The notes under the pieces: model-generated
The model's database searches: none
The model's input: the letters and a program-made list of their open reading frames with translations, nothing else
Told to the model about the DNA's origin: nothing
In this document: one piece after another, positions 1-5,182 of the stretch
Numbering within the stretch: the first letter of the stretch is position 1
Layout: every line of letters starts with the position of its first letter
Translations under genes and position numbers: made by a program
Origin: Alphaproteobacteria bacterium
GTDB lineage: Bacteria > Pseudomonadota > Alphaproteobacteria > UBA11222
Length of the DNA: 5,182 bases
Assembly: GCA_003454415.1 (NCBI GenBank)
Contig: DMKG01000133.1
Location: forward strand, 1-5,182
Direction of reading: 5' to 3'

Positions 1-595
1 TTCGCGGCGTCATCCGCGCATGTTCGAACAGCCCCTGCAACTCCCCGTTACTGGCGGGCCGGTTCTCTCCGATATCCAGCACTTTGGGCGCCTGGTCCGG
101 CGTCGTTCTGAACCATTCATAGCCCGTCAGCAGCACCGCCTGGGCGAGATTGAGCGAGCTGAAACGCGGATCGGCTGGTATGCGCAGCACTACCTGCGCC
201 AGTGCGACCGCGTCATTGTCCAGGCCCGCGCGTTCCGGTCCGAACAGGACGCCGCAGTTCAGCCCCCGCGCGACGGTTTCGCGCATTGCGTCCGCCGCGG
301 CTTCCGCCGTCAGGACGGGTTTCATCAGTTCACGCGAGCGCGCGGTCGTGGCGGCCACGAAATGCAGATCGGCGATGGCGTCCGCTGCGCTTGCGAACAG
401 TTTGGCGTTATTAATTACCCAGTCAGCGCCCGATGCCGCCTTCACCGCGTCGATATTCGGCCAGCCATCCCTGGGATTGACGAGGCGCAGGTCCGAAAGG
501 CCGAAATTCGCCATGGCGCGCGCCGCCATGCCGATATTTTCGCCAAGCTGCGGGCCGACCAGAATGATGGCGGGGGTCGACGCGGACGCGCTCAC
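1..595 (-). CDS. trmJ: TrmJ-type tRNA 2'-O-methyltransferase (SPOUT superfamily), 5' part; runs off the left edge
   Basis: This partial gene encodes the first 198 residues of a SpoU/TrmH-family RNA methyltransferase. TrmJ uses S-adenosylmethionine to 2'-O-methylate position 32 in the tRNA anticodon loop. Visible family motifs are PAIILVGPQLGENIGMAARA (residues 8-27, with the motif-1 Asn20 and Arg26), LVNPRDGWP (38-46), ATTARSR (82-88), LFGPERAGL (117-125, motif 2) and PADPRFSSLNLAQAV (140-154, motif 3, part of the SAM-binding trefoil knot). E. coli TrmJ is about 246 residues, so only the C-terminal extension should be missing. The start is GTG at 595-593, which overlaps the cimA stop as GTGA. 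No Shine-Dalgarno sequence is obvious upstream, which fits translation by coupling to cimA. The family call is firm. Target position 32 rather than another SpoU site is inferred from overall similarity to TrmJ. Confidence 0.88.
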   Translation of the reverse strand, partial: MSASASTPAIILVGPQLGENIGMAARAMANFGLSDLRLVNPRDGWPNIDAVKAASGADWVINNAKLFASAADAIADLHFVAATTARSRELMKPVLTAEAAADAMRETVARGLNCGVLFGPERAGLDNDAVALAQVVLRIPADPRFSSLNLAQAVLLTGYEWFRTTPDQAPKVLDIGENRPASNGELQGLFEHARMTPR

Positions 596-2193
596 ACTTT
601 TGCGCCGTCGCGATAGAGCTTGTAGGTAATGCTGTCGATCAGCGCCTCGAACGAGGCGTCGACAATGTTTTCGGAAACGCCGACGGTGAACCAGCGCTCG
701 CCTTTGCCGTCTCGGCTTTCGATCATCACCCGCGTCACCGCGCCCGTACCCCCTGTCAGGATGCGGACCTTGTAATCCACCAGCTCCAGATCGTCGATAT
801 AGCCGGAATAGCGCCCCAGATCCTTGCGCAGAGCGCGGTCCAGCGCGTTGATGGGGCCATTGCCTTCCTCATAGGATCGCAGGGTTTCGCCGTCGATGAC
901 GATCTTTGCGGTCGCCTCCGACACGGTGATCAGATCGCCCTTTGCGTTATGGCGCCGCTCCACCCACACGCGGTAGCCATCGATCCGGAAATAATCCGGC
1001 ACCTGGCCCAGCAGGCGGCGCACCAGCAATTCGAATGAAGCGGTGGCGCCGTCATAGGAATAGCCCAGAAATTCGCGTTCTTTCACGATCTGCAACAGGC
1101 GGTTCAGACGCCGGTCCTTGGGGTCCGCCTGAATGCCGATATTTTCCAGTTCGGCGATCAGATTGGATTTTCCAGCCTGATCCGACACCAGAATCCGCCG
1201 CCGGTTGCCGACGCTTTCCGGCGGGACATGTTCATAGGTGCGGCTGTTTCTGGCCATTGCCGAAACATGCAGCCCGCCTTTATGGGCAAAGGCCGACTGT
1301 CCCACATAGGCGGCATGCCGGTTCGGCGGCCGGTTCAGGATTTCATCCACTGCATGGGAGATGGCGGTAAGTTTCTTCAGCCCGTCCAAAGTTATTCCGG
1401 TCTCGAACCATTCCGCGAAATCCGCCTTCAGCATCAGCGAGGGAATGATCGAAATCAGATTGGCGTTGCCGCAGCGTTCGCCCAGACCGTTCATCGTTCC
1501 CTGCACATGGCGCGCCCCCGCCAGCACGGCGGCGAGGCTGTTGGCGACGGCGTTTTCCGTATCATTATGCATATGCACGCCCAGATGGCTGCCAGGCACG
1601 TGCTGCGCCGCCTCCCTTACGATGCGTTCGACTTCATGGGGCAGGCTGCCCCCGTTGGTGTCACACAGCACCACCCAGCGCGCCCCCGCCCGGTGCGCGG
1701 CGCGGATGCATTCAAGCGCATATTCCGGATTGGCCTTGAAGCCATCGAAGAAATGTTCGGCGTCGAACAGCGCCTCATGGCCGCGCGTCACGGCCAGCGC
1801 CAGGGATTCAGATATCGCTGCGACATTTTCATCGCGCCCGATCTTCAGCGCCACATCGACATGAAAATCCCAGGTCTTGCCGACCAGACAGACGGCCTTC
1901 GCCGCATTTCCCAGCACCGCCGCAAGCTCGGGATCGTTTTCCGCGCTGCGCCCGGCCCGTTTCGTCATGCCGAAAGCGGTGAATTTCGCGCCGTTCAGTT
2001 GCGGCGGATCGGCGAAAAACGCCGTGTCGGTGGGGTTCGCCCCGGGCCAGCCGCCTTCGATATAATCAAGGCCAAGCTCATCCAGAAGCGCCGCGATCCG
2101 CAGCTTGTCCTCCACGCCGAAATCGACGCCCTGGGTTTGCGCGCCATCGCGCAAGGTGGTGTCATAGAGATAGATCCGTTCGCGCGCCGTCAT
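592..2193 (-). CDS. cimA: (R)-citramalate synthase
   Basis: This cytoplasmic enzyme condenses pyruvate with acetyl-CoA to give (R)-citramalate, the first step of the threonine-independent route to 2-oxobutyrate and isoleucine. The protein has 533 residues, about the usual length for the long CimA family. The N-terminal HMGL-like TIM barrel (about residues 5-280) carries DTTLRDGAQ (11-19, with catalytic-type Arg15 and Asp16), the metal-binding HMH (207-209) and GTMNGLGERCGNANL (232-246). FAHKGGLHVSAM (302-313) marks the linker subdomain. Residues from about 385 form a LeuA-type regulatory/dimerisation domain. IEGGWPGANP (45-54) favours CimA over 2-isopropylmalate synthase, which usually has E-x-GFP there. 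Homocitrate synthase and LeuA are the alternatives, and neither fits as well. The ATG start sits in an ATGA overlap with the cysS stop and has GGAAGG seven bases upstream. Feedback control by a branched-chain amino acid through the C-terminal domain is likely from the family but not shown here. Confidence 0.95.
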   Translation of the reverse strand: MTARERIYLYDTTLRDGAQTQGVDFGVEDKLRIAALLDELGLDYIEGGWPGANPTDTAFFADPPQLNGAKFTAFGMTKRAGRSAENDPELAAVLGNAAKAVCLVGKTWDFHVDVALKIGRDENVAAISESLALAVTRGHEALFDAEHFFDGFKANPEYALECIRAAHRAGARWVVLCDTNGGSLPHEVERIVREAAQHVPGSHLGVHMHNDTENAVANSLAAVLAGARHVQGTMNGLGERCGNANLISIIPSLMLKADFAEWFETGITLDGLKKLTAISHAVDEILNRPPNRHAAYVGQSAFAHKGGLHVSAMARNSRTYEHVPPESVGNRRRILVSDQAGKSNLIAELENIGIQADPKDRRLNRLLQIVKEREFLGYSYDGATASFELLVRRLLGQVPDYFRIDGYRVWVERRHNAKGDLITVSEATAKIVIDGETLRSYEEGNGPINALDRALRKDLGRYSGYIDDLELVDYKVRILTGGTGAVTRVMIESRDGKGERWFTVGVSENIVDASFEALIDSITYKLYRDGAKV

Positions 2194-3554
2194 GACACCG
2201 CCTTCCAGGTGGTGCCGCCCGGCCCATCCTCCAACTGAATGCCGCGCGAGGCCAGCGCGTCACGGATGCGGTCCGCCTCGGCGAAATTGCGCGCCTTGCG
2301 CGCGGCGATCCGCAGATCGATCTGCTCCTGGATTTCCGTCTCGTCCAGTTTCTGGCCGGGGGGCCGCCAGTGAAACCACTGCTCCGCGGTCAGGGCGAAA
2401 AGACCAAGCAGGATTTCGCCGCTGGCGCGAAGGGCCTTCGCCGCTCCGGGCGCGCCCTGGTTCGCGGCATGGGCAAGCCGGTGCATTTCCGCAATCGCCA
2501 ATGGCGTGTTGAGATCGTCTTCCAGCGCCGCGCGCACGCCAGCGGCGATATCCGCGGCCTCCGCCTTCACCCCATCCACCAGCCGGTACCATGCGTCGAG
2601 AACGGTCTTCGCCTCCTGGGTGCCCGTCTGGGTCCAGTCGAAAGGCTGGCGGTAATGGGTCGTCAGCATTTGCAGGCGCAGGGCTTCTCCCGGCGCCTTG
2701 GCCAGCAATTCATGAACGGTGCGGAAATTCCCCTCGGATTTCGACATCTTCCGGCCATCCACCATCAGATAGCCGTTATGCATCCAGTATCTTGCGAAAG
2801 TCCCGGCGCCGTTCGCGCAGGTGCTTTGCGCCACCTCGTTTTCGTGATGCGGAAAGATCAGATCGATGCCGCCGCCGTGAATGTCGAAAGAGGCCCCGAG
2901 ATGGGCGAAGCTCATGGCGGAGCATTCGATATGCCAGCCGGGCCGTCCATATCCCCAGGGGCTATCCCAGCCGGGTGTGGCGGCGTCCGAAGGCTTCCAC
3001 AGCACGAAATCCATCTCGTCGCGCTTGTAGGGGGCGACTTCCACCCGCGCGCCCGCCAGCATCTCCTTCGGGTCGCGGCCGGACAGACGGCCATATTCCG
3101 GCATGCTCGGCACATGAAACAGCACATGGCCGTCCGCGGCATAGGCATGGCCCCTGGCGATAAGCGTTTCGATCATCGCGATCATCTGGGCGATATGCGC
3201 GGTGGCGCGGGGTTCAATGTCGGGCGGCAGCGCGTTCAGCGCCGCCATGTCGGCGTGAAACTGGGCGGTGGTGCGCGCCGTGATTTCGGAAATGGGAACG
3301 CCTTCCGCGCGCGCGCGGGCGTTGATCTTGTCATCCACATCGGTGATGTTGCGGACATAAGTGACATGCTTCGCGCCGAATTCAAGCCGCAGCAGCCGCG
3401 CCAGCACATCGAACACCACGACAGGCCGGGCATTGCCGATATGGGCATAATCGTAAACCGTCGGTCCGCACACATACATCCGCACCTGGCCGGGGTCGAG
3501 CGGCGTAAAGTCCTGCTTTTCTCTTGTTCTTGAATTATAAATCCGCAGCGTCAT
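2190..3554 (-). CDS. cysS: Cysteinyl-tRNA synthetase
   Basis: This class I aminoacyl-tRNA synthetase charges tRNA-Cys in the cytoplasm. From the chosen start it has 454 residues (E. coli CysS has 461). The Rossmann catalytic domain opens with YVCGPTVYDYAHIGNARP, which contains the HIGN form of the HIGH signature (38-41). The family's active-site zinc ligands match Cys29, Cys211 (GWHIECSAMS), His236 and Glu240 (PHHENEVAQS). The ATP-binding KMSKS loop is present at 269-273 (DGRKMSKSEGNF). A helical tRNA-binding region makes up the C-terminal third. The first ATG of the open frame is at 3566 (MGTQMTLRIY...), but I prefer the internal ATG at 3554. It has GGGA six bases upstream, and CysS proteins usually begin close to MTLRIYN. 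The ATG at 3566 has no well-spaced Shine-Dalgarno. The TGA stop overlaps the cimA ATG, so this is the first gene of the cysS-cimA-trmJ unit. Nothing looks broken. Confidence 0.97.
   Translation of the reverse strand: MTLRIYNSRTREKQDFTPLDPGQVRMYVCGPTVYDYAHIGNARPVVVFDVLARLLRLEFGAKHVTYVRNITDVDDKINARARAEGVPISEITARTTAQFHADMAALNALPPDIEPRATAHIAQMIAMIETLIARGHAYAADGHVLFHVPSMPEYGRLSGRDPKEMLAGARVEVAPYKRDEMDFVLWKPSDAATPGWDSPWGYGRPGWHIECSAMSFAHLGASFDIHGGGIDLIFPHHENEVAQSTCANGAGTFARYWMHNGYLMVDGRKMSKSEGNFRTVHELLAKAPGEALRLQMLTTHYRQPFDWTQTGTQEAKTVLDAWYRLVDGVKAEAADIAAGVRAALEDDLNTPLAIAEMHRLAHAANQGAPGAAKALRASGEILLGLFALTAEQWFHWRPPGQKLDETEIQEQIDLRIAARKARNFAEADRIRDALASRGIQLEDGPGGTTWKAVS
2201..2206 (-). promoter_or_regulatory. 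Ribosome binding site of cimA inside the cysS 3' end
   Basis: On the minus strand GGAAGG lies seven bases before the cimA ATG at 2193, embedded in the last cysS codons. It supports this ATG as the cimA start and suggests that cimA can recruit ribosomes as well as receive them from cysS. Confidence 0.6.
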
Positions 3555-3560
3555 TTGCGT

Positions 3561-3564
3561 TCCC
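3561..3564 (-). promoter_or_regulatory. Ribosome binding site deciding the cysS start
   Basis: The minus strand reads ATGGGAACGCAAATG. GGGA lies six bases before the second ATG (3554) and overlaps the first ATG (3566-3564). It can therefore serve only the second ATG, which shortens CysS by four residues relative to the longest frame. Confidence 0.55.
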
Positions 3565-3566
3565 AT

Positions 3567-3739
3567 ATCCCATGCGCATCAATACATACATACGTCCAGA
3601 AGCTGGCCGCTAGCAGTTCTTGTGAAGGAAAGGAGAAATAAGAACGGCGCGGCCAGACGGAAGCTAGCCGGTAATAATCCCGGAAATGAAAATCGGACAG
3701 TGAATAGTAATTCGCGCCATGGTTTTACTAAACCTTTGG
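3567..3739. other. Intergenic region between gltX and cysS (leader of the cysS operon)
   Basis: This is the only sizeable gap between genes in the window and is AT-richer than the genes on either side. It must contain the cysS promoter unless cysS is read through from gltX. I could not find a -35/-10 pair with convincing sequence and spacing; the minus-strand TATGTAT near 3592 is a possible -10 without a matching -35. Next to the gltX stop is a weak hairpin (GGTTT-TACT-AAACC, 3721-3734) with no T-tract. The region also holds the inverted repeat at 3603-3656, three ATAC units at 3582-3593, and an 11-base near-direct repeat (GAAGCTGGCCG at 3599-3609, GAAGCTAGCCG at 3660-3670). Confidence 0.7.
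3603..3656. repeat. Bipartite inverted repeat (potential hairpin) upstream of cysS
   Basis: On the plus strand CTGGCCGC (3603-3610) pairs with GCGGCCAG (3649-3656). GTTCTT (3616-3621) pairs with AAGAAC (3640-3645). That gives 8 and 6 perfect base pairs, separated by an asymmetric internal loop (TAGCA opposite GGC). The 18-base apical loop is purine-rich on the plus strand and pyrimidine-rich (contains TCTCCTTTCC) in the cysS transcript orientation. Neither side is followed by a T-run, so it is not a standard intrinsic terminator. Its position, about 50 bases before the cysS start, suggests an mRNA leader structure or a mark of the gltX transcript end. The function is unknown. Confidence 0.5.
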
Positions 3740-5083
3740 TTACGCCCTCTCGCCCCGCAATCTGGCATGGGCGCGTTCGGGACCGATGAACACTAGCAGG
3801 CTTTTCATTTCCGGTCCATGGTCAAGTCCCGTCAGCGCCAGCCGTAACGGCAGGAACAGATCGCGCCCCTTGCGCCCGGTCCGCGCGGTCACCGCCTTTG
3901 TCCAGGCCCCCCAGGTGGAATCACTGAAATCTGCGGCGGGCAGCAGGCTTTCCGCCTCCGCCACAAAGTCCGCATCGGACTCTGCGATCACCGGCGCAAC
4001 CGGTCCTGCGGCCACGCGCCACCACTCCGCAGCCTCGGAAAAAAGGGTCAGATTGGCGCGCGCCATCTCCCAGAACGGGGCGCCGCCCCCTACCCCGATC
4101 GCTTTCAGCCGGGCTTCGGCGCCGGTATAGGGCAGACCATGCAGTATGCGGGCATTCATCAGGCGCAGGTCCTGCGGGTCGAATTTGACGCTGGCGCGCC
4201 CGATATGGGTGAGGTCGAACCCCGCCGCCAGTTCTTCCAGGCGCTGGCGCGGCTCCACCGGATCGGAGGTGCCAAGACGCGCCAGAAGGCTGTTCAGCGC
4301 CATCGGCTCCAGCCCTTCGCGGCGCAGGCTCTCGACACTGAGGGAGCCGAACCGTTTCGACAGGTTTTCCCCCCCCGCGCCGGTCAGCAGCGGGAAATGC
4401 GCGAAGTGCGGAGGCTCGGCCCCCAGCGCCCTGAAAAGCGCAATCTGCACCGCCGTATTGGTGAGGTGGTCCTCGCCCCGGATGACATGGCTGATGCCAA
4501 GGCCGATATCATCACAAATGCTGGGCAGGGTGTAGAGCGGCTGCCCATCGGCGCGCAGCAACACCGGGTCAGACAGGGTCTGGGTGTGAATGGCGACCTC
4601 TCCATGCACCAGATCACGCCAGGCGATGCTTTCATGGGGCAGCAGAAAGCGCCAGTGGGGGGACGTGTTCCGTGCGGCGAATTCCTGTTTCTGCGCATCC
4701 GTCAATTTCAGCGCCGCCCGGTCGTAAACCGGCGGCTGGCCGCGGCCAAGCTGCACCTTGCGCTTAAGTTCCAGCTCCTGCGCCGTCTCGTAACAGGGAT
4801 AGAGCAGGCCGCGCGCCTTCAGCTCCTCGATGGCTTGCGCATAGATGTGGAAACGCTCCGACTGGCGCAGAAAAGCGTCATGGGCGAGACCCAGCCAGGC
4901 CAGATCCTGGACGATGCCGTCTTCATATTCCTTCGTGGAGCGCTCCCGGTCGGTGTCGTCGATGCGCAGAACGAATTCGCCGCCTTCCTTGCGCGCGAAG
5001 AGATAGTTCAACAGGGCGGTCCGGGCATTGCCGACATGCAGACGCCCGGTGGGACTGGGGGCGAAACGGACCCTGACGGTCAT
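3740..5083 (-). CDS. gltX: Glutamyl-tRNA synthetase, zinc-less alphaproteobacterial subtype
   Basis: This class I synthetase attaches glutamate to tRNA-Glu and, in organisms that make Gln-tRNA by amidation, may also load tRNA-Gln. Its 447 residues are near the family length. Residues 5-19 (VRFAPSPTGRLHVGN) hold the HIGH-type motif as HVGN (16-19). IDDTDRERS (41-49) and IRGEDHLTNT (201-210) are typical of the Glu/Gln-tRNA synthetase catalytic core. The KMSKS-type loop reads ENLSKRFGSLS (239-249), with Asn where KLSKR enzymes have Lys. Between about 97 and 121 (CYETAQELELKRK to PPVYDRA) there is a single Cys, so the zinc cluster of E. coli-type GluRS is missing. The helical anticodon-binding half follows from about residue 300. 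The ATG is fixed by an in-frame TGA nine bases upstream. No clear Shine-Dalgarno is visible, and the preceding gene ends six bases before it, suggesting coupled translation. Discriminating from non-discriminating tRNA use cannot be decided here. Confidence 0.95.
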   Translation of the reverse strand: MTVRVRFAPSPTGRLHVGNARTALLNYLFARKEGGEFVLRIDDTDRERSTKEYEDGIVQDLAWLGLAHDAFLRQSERFHIYAQAIEELKARGLLYPCYETAQELELKRKVQLGRGQPPVYDRAALKLTDAQKQEFAARNTSPHWRFLLPHESIAWRDLVHGEVAIHTQTLSDPVLLRADGQPLYTLPSICDDIGLGISHVIRGEDHLTNTAVQIALFRALGAEPPHFAHFPLLTGAGGENLSKRFGSLSVESLRREGLEPMALNSLLARLGTSDPVEPRQRLEELAAGFDLTHIGRASVKFDPQDLRLMNARILHGLPYTGAEARLKAIGVGGGAPFWEMARANLTLFSEAAEWWRVAAGPVAPVIAESDADFVAEAESLLPAADFSDSTWGAWTKAVTARTGRKGRDLFLPLRLALTGLDHGPEMKSLLVFIGPERAHARLRGERA

Positions 5084-5089
5084 TGGCGT

Positions 5090-5182
5090 TCAGGCGTCGC
5101 GGAAACGGTTGGTGATGGGATAGCGCCGGTCACGTCCGAAATTCTTCCTGCTGATCTTGACGCCTGGCGCCGCCTGGCGGCG
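5090..5182 (-). CDS. C-terminal tail of an unidentified protein; starts beyond the right edge
   Basis: A minus-strand frame is open from the window edge for 30 codons and stops at TGA (5092-5090), six bases before the gltX ATG. The tail is strongly basic and contains [17 protein letters not shown] followed by ITNRFRDA and the stop. I do not recognise the family. ComEC/Rec2 is a common gltX neighbour in alphaproteobacteria and is one candidate, but nothing in these residues proves it. That the frame is coding is inferred from its tight spacing to gltX on the same strand and from the lack of another gene in this stretch. It could be a short chance frame. Confidence 0.4.
   Translation of the reverse strand, partial: RRQAAPGVKISRKNFGRDRRYPITNRFRDA

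Noticed and set aside
20..629. Plus-strand open frames of 198 and 159 codons at the left edge
   Set aside because: They are antisense to the TrmJ-type gene, whose conserved motifs account for this DNA in the minus-strand frame.
1228..2238. 336-codon plus-strand open frame opposite cimA
   Set aside because: It lies almost wholly antisense to a clear cimA. Its translation is rich in His, Arg and Gln with no recognisable domain, as expected for a shadow frame in GC-rich coding DNA.
2370..3533. 387-codon plus-strand open frame opposite cysS
   Set aside because: It is fully antisense to cysS, whose motifs are intact along the same stretch. The antisense protein shows no family features.
3582..3600. 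Minus-strand TATGTAT as the -10 of a cysS promoter
   Set aside because: The region 17 bases upstream has no recognisable -35, and the match arises from a simple ATAC repeat. It is too weak to list as a promoter.
3622..3640. Strong plus-strand Shine-Dalgarno-like sequence (AAAGGAG) in the gltX-cysS gap
   Set aside because: No ATG, GTG or TTG follows at a usable distance and no plus-strand gene is present. It is the loop of the inverted repeat.
3721..3740. Possible intrinsic terminator after gltX (GGTTT-TACT-AAACC and AACC-AAA-GGTT)
   Set aside because: The stems are only 4-5 bp and AT-rich, they compete for the same AAACC, and no T-tract follows.

Overview
The window looks like ordinary, gene-dense housekeeping DNA from an alphaproteobacterium. 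It is GC-rich by eye, and its proteins are alphaproteobacterial in style. The glutamyl-tRNA synthetase resembles, from memory, the zinc-less paralogue found in Rickettsia and relatives, and the cysS-cimA-RNA methyltransferase order is one I associate with Rhodospirillales-type genomes. The order-level placement is inference. No tRNA, rRNA, CRISPR array, insertion sequence or attachment site is visible.

All supported genes lie on the minus strand, so transcription runs from high to low coordinates. At the right edge (5090-5182) are the last 30 codons of an unrecognised gene. Six bases later comes gltX (3740-5083), a complete glutamyl-tRNA synthetase with a relaxed KMSKS loop (NLSKR) and no zinc-binding cysteine cluster. 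A gap of about 185 bases follows. It is AT-richer than the genes and holds a bipartite inverted repeat with a purine/pyrimidine-biased loop, an ATAC triple repeat and a cluster of ATG codons in front of cysS.

Then comes a tightly packed cluster: cysS (2190-3554, possibly from 3566), cimA (592-2193) and the 5' part of a TrmJ-type RNA methyltransferase gene (595 down past the left edge). cysS and cimA share ATGA, and cimA and trmJ share GTGA. These 4-base stop/start overlaps imply one mRNA and probable translational coupling. The cluster joins Cys-tRNA charging, the pyruvate/acetyl-CoA entry into isoleucine synthesis and tRNA ribose methylation. With gltX alongside, the theme is translation plus amino-acid supply.

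I found no convincing sign of a new system. The points most worth a second look are the gltX subtype, the structured leader upstream of cysS, and the unidentified C-terminal tail upstream of gltX. The long plus-strand reading frames opposite cimA and cysS appear to be shadows of high-GC coding sequence.
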